Both the position numbers and the translations under genes were made by a program. 6,956 nt of DNA from an uncultured Clostridia bacterium (lineage in GTDB: Bacteria; Bacillota_A; Clostridia; Oscillospirales; Oscillospiraceae): contig CAMGMW010000063.1 in the NCBI GenBank assembly GCA_946059285.1, positions 1 through 6,956 on the forward strand, read 5' to 3'. Below the pieces are notes generated by a model. That model was not told the DNA's origin, did not search any database, and was given only the letters and a program-made list of their open reading frames with translations. Numbering within the stretch: the stretch's first letter is position 1; every line of letters begins with the position of its first letter. Of the stretch, positions 1-5,400 are shown piece by piece.

Positions 1-200
1 ATGGCTGCGATCCTGCCTACACCGCTACCACAGATCACACCCGCGAATATGTGCCGCTGCTGATTCTGGGCGAGAAAATCAGACCTGTGAACCTTGGCAC
101 AAGAGCTTCCTTTGCGGACATCGCGGCTACGGTCACGGAGCTGCTGGGCGTGGAGTACCAGACACCGGGCAAGAGCTTTGCCAAAGAGATTCTGAAATAA
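1..200 (+). CDS. deoB: Phosphopentomutase, C-terminal end (5' truncated by window)
   Basis: This is the last 65 residues of phosphopentomutase, read in the frame of codons starting at position 3 and ending at TAA 198-200. The enzyme interconverts (deoxy)ribose-1-phosphate and (deoxy)ribose-5-phosphate in the cytosol, linking nucleoside phosphorolysis to pentose metabolism. The visible part has the family signature [20 protein letters not shown], then [14 protein letters not shown] near the C-terminus. In the characterised Bacillus enzyme a D-H pair just before this G and the His of TDHTRE coordinate the catalytic manganese. Here that His is codon 36-38, and bases 1-2 (AT) fit the end of the preceding CAT His codon. 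The ATG at position 1 is therefore a chance out-of-frame match, not a start. The gene lies 33 nt before cdd and is probably co-transcribed with it. Identification is firm. Confidence 0.94.
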   Translation, partial: GCDPAYTATTDHTREYVPLLILGEKIRPVNLGTRASFADIAATVTELLGVEYQTPGKSFAKEILK

Positions 201-220
201 GCGCATGGGAAACGGATAGA

Positions 221-225
221 GGAGG
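221..225 (+). promoter_or_regulatory. Shine-Dalgarno of cdd
   Basis: GGAGG lies 8 nt before ATG 234. It favours that codon over the in-frame ATG at 243, which would be 17 nt away. No promoter is evident in the 33-nt gap, so cdd is probably translated from a deoB-containing transcript. Confidence 0.8.
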
Positions 226-233
226 AAAAAACA

Positions 234-647
234 ATGACACCAATGGAACTCGTCAATCTGGCCATCGAGGCACGGGAACATGCCTATGTGCCTTACTCTC
301 ACTTTGCGGTGGGGGCGGCGCTTTTGACCAAAGCAGGCAAAGTCTATCAGGGCTGCAATATCGAAAACTCCGCATTCGGTCCAACCAACTGTGCGGAGCG
401 CACGGCGTTTTTTACCGCTGTCTACCAAGGTGAGCGGGAATTCGAAGCGATTGCCATTGTCGGCGGCAGGGAAGGGGAGAAGATTTCGAATCTCTGTGCC
501 CCCTGCGGCGTGTGCAGACAGGTGATGCGTGAGTTCTGTGAGGATGATTTTAAGATTTACCTGAGCAGCGGCGATGGGACATGTAAAGAGATAAAATTGA
601 TCGATTTGCTGCCTTTCAGCTTTGGAAAAGAGGATTTGAGCAAATAG
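234..647 (+). CDS. cdd: Cytidine deaminase (homotetrameric type)
   Basis: The 137-residue product matches the length of the short tetrameric cytidine deaminases such as Bacillus Cdd (about 136 residues). These cytosolic zinc enzymes hydrolytically deaminate cytidine and deoxycytidine to uridine and deoxyuridine. The zinc ligands are all visible: Cys53 with catalytic Glu55 in NCAERTAFF, and Cys91 and Cys94 in PCGVCRQVM. The substrate-recognition stretch GCNIENSAFG (residues 40-49) is also present. The start at 234 is set by GGAGG at 221-225. It follows deoB closely and precedes a nucleoside-type binding lipoprotein gene, which fits a nucleoside salvage operon. No key residue is missing. The last residues (FSFGKEDLSK) are the least conserved part. 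Confidence 0.97.
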   Translation: MTPMELVNLAIEAREHAYVPYSHFAVGAALLTKAGKVYQGCNIENSAFGPTNCAERTAFFTAVYQGEREFEAIAIVGGREGEKISNLCAPCGVCRQVMREFCEDDFKIYLSSGDGTCKEIKLIDLLPFSFGKEDLSK

Positions 648-662
648 TTTTTGGCATATTTC

Positions 663-675
663 ACAAAAATTTTGT
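663..675 (+). repeat. Small inverted repeat ACAAAA-A-TTTTGT
   Basis: A perfect 6-bp inverted repeat with a single central A lies 15 nt after the cdd stop. Its last three bases overlap the start of the cre-like site at 673-686. It is too AT-rich, and lacks a following T-run, to be a convincing terminator. An operator half-pair or chance in an AT-rich spacer are both possible. Confidence 0.35.
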
Positions 676-686
676 AAGCGCTTGAT
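673..686 (+). promoter_or_regulatory. cre-like operator (CcpA or another LacI-family regulator)
   Basis: TGTAAGCGCTTGAT matches the Bacillus cre consensus TGWAARCGYTWNCW at 13 of 14 positions; only the C at position 13 is replaced, by A. Its core AAGCGCTT is an 8-bp palindrome typical of LacI-family operators. It overlaps the candidate -35 hexamer at 682-687, the classic position for repression by blocking polymerase. That suggests carbon-catabolite repression, or control by a local nucleoside-responsive LacI-family protein, of the binding-protein gene at 753. Confidence 0.55.
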
Positions 687-710
687 TTTTGTGCTGTTTT
701 GTGCCACAAT
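682..710 (+). promoter_or_regulatory. Candidate sigma-A promoter for the BMP lipoprotein gene
   Basis: TTGATT (682-687, 4 of 6 to TTGACA) is followed after a 17-bp spacer by CACAAT (705-710, 4 of 6 to TATAAT). A TG at 702-703, one base before the -10, gives an extended -10 element. Spacing is ideal. Transcription would begin near 716-718, leaving a leader of about 36 nt before ATG 753. This gives the lipoprotein gene its own start besides any read-through from deoB-cdd. Confidence 0.5.
687..704 (+). repeat. Direct repeat TTTTGTGC, 10-bp period
   Basis: TTTTGTGC occurs at 687-694 and again at 697-704, exactly one helical turn apart. The two copies fill the spacer between the candidate -35 and -10 hexamers. 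Confidence 0.45.
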
Positions 711-716
711 ATGTTA

Positions 717-729
717 GCGGCAAAGCCGC
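717..729 (+). other. Short hairpin at the predicted mRNA 5' end
   Basis: GCGGC (717-721) and GCCGC (725-729) form a perfect 5-bp GC stem with an AAA loop. It coincides with the predicted transcription start and ends 10 nt before the Shine-Dalgarno site. Such a 5'-terminal stem would be expected to protect an mRNA from 5'-end-dependent decay, as known for other Gram-positive leaders. The role here is inferred. Confidence 0.4.
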
Positions 730-739
730 AATAATAATT

Positions 740-744
740 GGAGG
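740..744 (+). promoter_or_regulatory. Shine-Dalgarno deciding the BMP lipoprotein start
   Basis: GGAGG lies 8 nt before ATG 753. The in-frame TTG at 738 overlaps this site and cannot be the start, so the protein begins MKKLLALLLALC, a normal signal peptide. Confidence 0.85.
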
Positions 745-752
745 TTAAGAAA

Positions 753-1967
753 ATGAAGAAACTCTTAGCGCTTCTTCTGGCTCTGTGCATGGTAGCCTGC
801 CTGTTTGCAGCGTGCGCAACCGAAGAAAATCCCGCTGACTCCAGCGATCCTGTGAGCTCCAGCGATCCTGCTGACTCCAGCGATCCCGCTGATTCCAGCG
901 ATCCCGTGGATTCCAGCGATCCCGTTGAACCCGTGAAGAATGCCGATGATATCGCCGATACCATGACTTCTGAAGACGGCAAGTATCAGGTCGCATTCGT
1001 GACCGACGTTGGCCAGCTGAAGGATAAGTCCTTCAACCAGGGTACTTACGACGGCGTCAAGCTGTATGCTGATGCAAACGGCAAGTCCTACAAGTACTAT
1101 CAGCCCGCTAACGGCTCCGAAGCTACTGACGACGACCGTTACGACGCCATGAAGGCCGCTGTTGAGAACGGTGCGGAAGTCATCGTTTGCGCAGGCTTCA
1201 TGCAGGGCACCGCTCTGAAAAAGGCTGCAGCGGAATTCACCGATGTTAAGTTCGTCTTTATCGATGGTTGGTCCCTCGGCATGGACAACGTGGCCGGTGT
1301 TGTGTTCCAGGAAGAGCAGTGCGGCTACCTCGCCGGCTATGCTGCTGTAAAAGACGGCTACACCAAGCTGGGCTTCTGCGGCGGTGGCGGCGGCACCAAC
1401 GATGCTTGCTGCCGTTACGGTTATGGCTATGTTCAGGGCGCAAACGCTGCTGCTGCTGAAAAGGGCATCACCGTCGAAATGAACTACACTTGGCTGTATG
1501 GCGCTTCCTTCTCTCCGTCCGCTGAGCTGCAGACCCTCTGCGCTGGCTGGTACGAGAATGGCACCGAGGTCATCTTCTCCTGCGGCGGTTCCATCTTTGA
1601 CTCCGTTACTGCTGCTGCTGCCGCTTACGACGCAGCCGTTATCGGTGTTGACGTTGACCAGTCCTTCTCTTCCGACACTGTCATCACCTCTGCTCTGAAG
1701 GGCATCGGTGAGGCTGCACAGCTGGCTCTGGGCGCTGCTTACGGCACCGAGGGCGACTGGGCTGACTGGGGCAACAACTGCGTCACTCTGGGCGCTGCTC
1801 AGGGTTCCGTTGGTCTTCCCACCGCGACTTGGTCTCTGACCGGTTGGACAGTTGAAGAGTACGAAGCTCTGTTGGCTGACATCGTTGCTGGCACTGTCGT
1901 CATCGACAGCGACTTCAACAACCTCAACACCAACACTCCCAATGTCACTCTGAACATTGTCGAGTAA
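753..1967 (+). CDS. BMP/PnrA-family nucleoside-binding lipoprotein (ABC transporter substrate-binding protein)
   Basis: A 404-residue surface lipoprotein of the basic membrane protein (BMP, PnrA-like) family, whose characterised members bind nucleosides for ABC import. A signal peptide (MKKLLALLLALC...) ends in lipobox LFAAC, with Cys21 as the likely lipidated residue. Residues 28-57 are a DSSDP-type hexapeptide repeat linker. The two-lobed binding domain runs from about residue 77 to the C-terminus. Family signatures are VTDVGQLKDKSFNQGTYDGV (83-102), FIDG (169-172), DNVAGVVFQEEQCGYLAGYAA (178-198, shown shifted by family variation), the Gly-rich block beginning GFCGGGGG (207-214) and GVDVDQSF (298-305). 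Codons strongly favour C/T-ending forms (GCT, GAC, TCC, GGC), unlike addB, which fits high expression. The domain has eight cysteines. It follows cdd and deoB, supporting nucleoside uptake, but no ATPase or permease gene is adjacent downstream. Ligand specificity cannot be read from sequence. Confidence 0.92.
   Translation: MKKLLALLLALCMVACLFAACATEENPADSSDPVSSSDPADSSDPADSSDPVDSSDPVEPVKNADDIADTMTSEDGKYQVAFVTDVGQLKDKSFNQGTYDGVKLYADANGKSYKYYQPANGSEATDDDRYDAMKAAVENGAEVIVCAGFMQGTALKKAAAEFTDVKFVFIDGWSLGMDNVAGVVFQEEQCGYLAGYAAVKDGYTKLGFCGGGGGTNDACCRYGYGYVQGANAAAAEKGITVEMNYTWLYGASFSPSAELQTLCAGWYENGTEVIFSCGGSIFDSVTAAAAAYDAAVIGVDVDQSFSSDTVITSALKGIGEAAQLALGAAYGTEGDWADWGNNCVTLGAAQGSVGLPTATWSLTGWTVEEYEALLADIVAGTVVIDSDFNNLNTNTPNVTLNIVE
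834..923 (+). repeat. 18-bp tandem repeat encoding (A/V)xSSDP x5
   Basis: Five in-frame 18-bp units (834-851, 852-869, 870-887, 888-905, 906-923) encode ADSSDP, VSSSDP, ADSSDP, ADSSDP and VDSSDP, followed by a degenerate VEP. The central CCAGCGATCC is identical in all five. They form an acidic, flexible linker between the lipid-anchored Cys21 and the folded binding domain, probably spanning the cell wall. Slippage could change copy number in steps of six residues without breaking the frame. Confidence 0.9.
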
Positions 1968-1997
1968 TTCATTTTCAGAATAAAAAAGAAAAGCCTT

Positions 1998-2025
1998 GGG
2001 GCACCTTCCTTACGGAAGGTGCCCC
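1998..2025 (+). terminator. Perfect 12-bp hairpin after the BMP lipoprotein gene
   Basis: GGGGCACCTTCC (1998-2009) and GGAAGGTGCCCC (2014-2025) pair without mismatch around a TTAC loop, starting 30 nt after the stop codon. The + strand has only a weak T-rich tail (GGTTCTT, then ATCTTTAAATT). The minus strand reads CTTTTCTTTTTTATT shortly after the stem, a good U-tract. It is probably the 3' end of the nucleoside operon, as terminator or 3' mRNA stabiliser, but as an intrinsic terminator it looks stronger for transcripts coming from the right. Confidence 0.6.
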
Positions 2026-2062
2026 GAAGTGGTTCTTGCATCAATCTTTAAATTATTCTGTT

Positions 2063-2084
2063 CTCTGTCCATAGTCGGGCAGAG
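2063..2084 (+). other. 8-bp hairpin containing CTCTGTCC
   Basis: CTCTGTCC (2063-2070) pairs with GGGCAGAG (2077-2084) through one G-U pair around a 6-nt loop, ATAGTC. The same octamer recurs at 2259-2266 and is complementary to the addB Shine-Dalgarno region at 2452-2459. Confidence 0.35.
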
Positions 2085-2118
2085 GTAAAAGAGGAAAAAT
2101 TCTGTGCAGGATCAGAGC

Positions 2119-2130
2119 AGCGGTACCGCT
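2119..2130. repeat. Perfect 12-bp palindrome AGCGGTACCGCT
   Basis: This self-complementary 12-mer lies within outer arms ATTCTG (2099-2104) and CAGAAT (2153-2158), which can also pair. A small CTGT/ACAG hairpin (2132-2145) sits beside it. The shape resembles a three-way junction in RNA or an operator in DNA. Each half contains AGCGG, the Bacillus subtilis Chi pentamer, but a pentamer is common by chance. Confidence 0.35.
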
Positions 2131-2229
2131 TCTGTTTCTATACAGCGTAATGCAGAATCCCATGTCTGAAACACCGGAAGTTTTGCTGAATGATCTTGAT
2201 GGAGAATAGAGGCACATTTTTTTGTTTGA

Positions 2230-2310
2230 CGGGGTACTGAAGCGATCGGCGATTTTCTCTCTGTCCGCAATCTTTATTTATAGCCATGGAACGGCTCGCT
2301 ACCTGCCCCG
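2230..2310 (+). other. Long-range stem followed by T6
   Basis: CGGGGTA (2230-2236) pairs with TGCCCCG (2304-2310), with one T-G pair. After a small internal loop, AGCGA (2241-2245) pairs with TCGCT (2296-2300). The apical loop of 50 nt contains a second CTCTGTCC at 2259-2266. The stem is followed by GC and six Ts (2313-2318). The large loop makes it a poor simple terminator; a structured leader is possible. Confidence 0.3.
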
Positions 2311-2332
2311 GCTTTTTTGATAGAAACCTTTT

Positions 2333-2360
2333 GAAGGGCGTAGCTTCGGCTATGCCTTTT
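2333..2360 (+). other. TTCG-capped 12-bp hairpin
   Basis: Bases 2333-2344 and 2349-2360 form 12 contiguous pairs (three G-T) closed by the very stable C(TTCG)G tetraloop. The 3' arm ends in TTTT, followed by CTGCCTCTT. It could act as a weak terminator or as a stable element of an RNA leader; direction and role are not settled by sequence. Confidence 0.4.
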
Positions 2361-2376
2361 CTGCCTCTTCCCGCAG

Positions 2377-2410
2377 ATGACAACAGATGGGCAGTGTCAT
2401 GAGTTTTTTT
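2377..2410 (+). terminator. Weak terminator-like stem with T7
   Basis: ATGACA (2377-2382) and TGTCAT (2395-2400) form a 6-bp stem with a 12-nt loop, followed by GAG and seven Ts (2404-2410). The stem is short and AT-rich. CTGCC at 2361-2365 could alternatively pair with GGCAG at 2390-2394, so the two structures are mutually exclusive, as in an attenuator. It ends 59 nt before addB. Confidence 0.25.
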
Positions 2411-2438
2411 GTTTCCGCTCTGTTTTTTGGGCACGGTT

Positions 2439-2449
2439 TGTGATAAGAT
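2439..2449 (+). promoter_or_regulatory. Possible extended -10 for addBA
   Basis: TG-T-GATAAG (2439-2447) resembles an extended -10 element, and TAAGAT (2444-2449) is an overlapping alternative. No good -35 lies 16-18 bp upstream. A start here would give a very short leader of about 10-15 nt before ATG 2469. A promoter farther upstream is equally possible. Confidence 0.25.
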
Positions 2450-2455
2450 AGGGAC

Positions 2456-2460
2456 AGAGG
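2456..2460 (+). promoter_or_regulatory. Shine-Dalgarno deciding the addB start
   Basis: AGAGG lies 8 nt before ATG 2469. The in-frame TTG at 2409 has no comparable site and would add 20 residues across this element, so 2469 is preferred. The site is embedded in GGACAGAG (2452-2459), the exact reverse complement of two upstream CTCTGTCC copies. Confidence 0.75.
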
Positions 2461-2468
2461 TGAATTTT

Positions 2469-5400
2469 ATGCTGCATTTGTGGCTCTGCACAGATCGAAA
2501 GGCGAATACAGGGCGGCTGCTGGAGAGCATTTGCGACAACGCTGCGAAGAAGCGCGGGGGGCAGATACTGGTCGTACCGGAGCAGTTTTCCCATACGGCG
2601 GAGCGGCTGCTGTGCCGGCGGGGCGGCGATGCGATCAGCCGTTACGCGGAAGTGCTGGGCTTTTCCCGTTTGGCTTCGCGTGTGTTTGCCGTGGAGGGCG
2701 GCTGTGCAGACACTGAGACGGATGCCGGCGGACGGCTTTTGATGATGGCAATGGCGGTGGAGCAGGTGCGCTCCCGCCTGAAAATCTACGGTAGCAGCGC
2801 GGCAAAGCCGGAATTCTTGCTGCAAATGCTGGATACCTTTGATGAGCTTCGCGCTTTTTGTGTCACACCTGCGGCGCTGCTGAAAGCCGCGGCACAGTTG
2901 GACGGTGCGCTGGCTGCCAAAATAGAGGAATTTGCGTTGCTGATGGAGAGCTACGATGCAGTTTGTGCCAACAGCGGACAGAATCCGGAAAGCCGCTTGA
3001 CAAGACTGCTTTCTGCATTGGAGACAAGTGACTTCGCGGCCGGAAAGTGTTTCTATTTTGACGGTTTTTCCGACTTTAACGGCGTAGAAACGGAGATCAT
3101 TGCGCAGCTTTTACAGAGCGGTGCAGAGGTTACCGTCAACTTTACCTGTGACAGCCTGCACGGGAGCAGTCAACCCTTTGAAACAGCACGGGAAACAGCC
3201 AAGCAACTTCTTTCCATCGCGCACGCGGAGGAAACGGCCATACATATTTTACCCGAAAAAGGCGAACAGACGCCGCTGGCGTACCTGCGGCGACACCTGT
3301 TTTCAGGCTCGGCAGAGCCGTTTTCTGCGCCGCAGTCTGCAATTCGCCGGATCGTTGCGCCGGATATCGGCATGGAATGCCGCGCCGCCGCGGGAGAAAT
3401 CTTACGTTTGGTGCAGGAAGGCTGCCGCTGGCGTGATATTACGGTTGCCTGTACACAGGAGGCAGCATACCGACCGATTCTGGAATCGGTGTTCCGCCGT
3501 GCGGAGATTCCGGTGTATTTTGCGGGCAGCACGGATATCCTGCAGGAGCCGGTGGCTTTTTTTATTCTCTCCGCGCTGGAAGCCGCGGCGGAGGGAATGG
3601 AGCAGGAGGCAGTGCTTGCCTGTCTGAAATCCGGGTTTTCGCCATTGGAGCAGGACCGTTGCGACCGACTGGAGAATTATGCCCTGCTTTGGAAGCTGTC
3701 GGGCAGCCGATGGGAACGTCCGTGGACGATGAATCCCTATGGTTTTCAGCGAGAGATGGATGCGCAGGCACGGGAATTGCTGGAGCAGCTCAATGAGGAC
3801 AGGCTGCTTGCGGTTGTACCGCTGCTTCACCTGCGGGACGGACTCCGAGCGGCAAAGAATACCAGCGAAATGGTGCTGGCACTGAACGGATTCATGGAGC
3901 ACATCGAGCTGAATGAGCGGCTCAACGCAATGGCAGAGCGGCTTTATGTACAGGGCGACCTGCAGCGGGCGCAGGAATATGCGCAGGTTTACGGCATTCT
4001 TTGCAATGTGATGGAGCAGATGTACGGCGTTCTCGGTGCAAGCATCCGTACGCCGGAAGAGTTTTGCCGTATTTTCCGCACGGCGTTGAGCCAATATGAC
4101 ATCGGGACGATTCCGGCAAAGCTGGACTGCGTAAGCGTGGGGGGACTCATGACGCAGCGGCAGAGCGATACAAAAATCCTGTTTTTACTGGGCGCGAACG
4201 AGGGCAGTTTTCCGGCAGTCGCGGAGAATCGAACACTTTTAACGGATGACGAGCGTCTGCGGTTGGTCAAAACAGGCGTCGGTGTTTCTCTGACTGCCGC
4301 ACAGCAATTGGATCGGGAACTGATGGGCGTGTATTGCGTGCTCAGTGCACCGCAGGAGCGGTTGTATTTGAGCGCCTTGGAGGGCAAGGAGGCGTATTTA
4401 TTCCGCAGAGCAGGTAAGCTGTTCCCGGATGCGACCGAAACTGCGACGGATACGGCGCTGATCTGCCGTGCGCCCAGAGAGTATTTGACCTATTTGGCAT
4501 CGTCGCCGGATGGCGTTTCCGCTGCACGGGAAAATGCACCGGGTTTGACGGAGCGGGCAGCACAGATTGCCGGAGCGCAGAGCTATTCCTTCGGAGCGCT
4601 TTCGCCCGACACGGTACAGCAGCTTTACGGCAAGACATTGCGGCTGTCCTCGTCAAAAATTGACACGCTGGCCTCATGCCGCTTTGCCTACTATCTGGAG
4701 TATGGTCTGCGTGCGCGGGATCGTAAGACGGCGGAGCTGGATGCGCCGCTTTACGGCACGTTTGTCCATGACGTGCTGGAGCATACGGCGAGGCAGGTGC
4801 AGCAGGAGGGGGGCTTCTCAAAGGTTCCGCCGGAACGGGTTATGGAGATCGCGCAGAAGCGGATGGAAACCTATGCCGAGACAGAACTGGCGGATCTTTG
4901 GGAGTCAGAACGGGCGGAGTATCTGTTCCGCAGGACCTTTGACGAGGTGCGTCAGGTGGTGCGGGAGCTTTATGACGAGCTGTCGCGCTCTGCGTTTGAG
5001 CCCAGATGGTTTGAGCTGGAGTTTTCCGCGCAGGGAACACTGCCGGCGGTTCGGATCGTTGGACAGAGTGCGGTTGCGGAACTGGAGGGTTTCGTGGACC
5101 GTGCGGATATCTGGCGGCATGGCGAAAAGACATATGTCCGCGTGGTGGACTATAAGACGGGCAAAAAGGAATTCGACTACACCGGCATACTTAACGGTGT
5201 CGGCTTACAAATGCTGCTGTATTTGTTTACGCTGGAACAGGCGGCGCTTCCTGAGGGAAAGTTGGAACCCTGCGGTGTACTGTATTTCCCTGCGCGCATC
5301 GAACGGGTCAGTCTGCCGGACCGGTTTTCCGATCTGGAAAACCAGCGCCGCAAGAATCTGCGGCGTCGGGGACTGCTGCTGGACAGTGAGCCGGTACTGC

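Larger units (their letters stand above)
2026..2468. other. Non-coding interval between the nucleoside and addBA operons
   Basis: Over 440 nt lie here without a convincing gene on either strand. It holds a hairpin at 2063-2084, a 12-bp palindrome at 2119-2130 inside a longer possible stem, a long-range stem at 2230-2310, a TTCG-capped hairpin at 2333-2360, a weak stem plus T7 at 2377-2410, and the addB ribosome binding site. I recognise no tRNA, SRP RNA, tmRNA or named riboswitch. It could be an RNA leader of addB, an independent small RNA, or decayed sequence. Confidence 0.5.

Noticed and set aside
1..3. ATG at the first base as a gene start
   Set aside because: It is out of frame with the deoB coding frame, which reads through from before the window; the bases are the end of a His codon and the start of a Gly codon.
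738..752. TTG start for the lipoprotein, adding five residues
   Set aside because: The TTG overlaps the GGAGG ribosome binding site; ATG 753 has ideal spacing and starts a normal signal peptide.
834..923. Possible CRISPR array
   Set aside because: The units are contiguous 18-mers without spacers and encode an in-frame peptide repeat.
557..996. Minus-strand open frames with repeated SLESAG or RWNQRD-type peptides
   Set aside because: They are shadows of the tandem repeat in the lipoprotein gene and have no ribosome binding site or family resemblance.
2117..2132. Resemblance of GCAGCGGTACCGCTTC to a T-box motif
   Set aside because: The conserved TGG core before TACCGCG is absent, no specifier stem is visible, and addB is not a T-box-type target.
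2104..2169. 21-codon + strand frame starting at GTG, preceded by AGAGG
   Set aside because: It is too short, uses a weak start, and has no recognisable product; kept only as a low-probability small peptide.
2409..2468. Upstream TTG start for addB
   Set aside because: It has no ribosome binding site, and AddB homology begins at about ATG 2469, which has AGAGG at 8 nt.
2138..2539. 133-residue minus-strand open frame in the intergenic region
   Set aside because: It runs into the addB 5' end, the peptide resembles no family I know, and it crosses several hairpins; no good start signal is seen.
3402..4094. 230-residue minus-strand open frame opposite addB
   Set aside because: The composition is typical of an antisense shadow, and the + strand frame carries clear AddB homology throughout.
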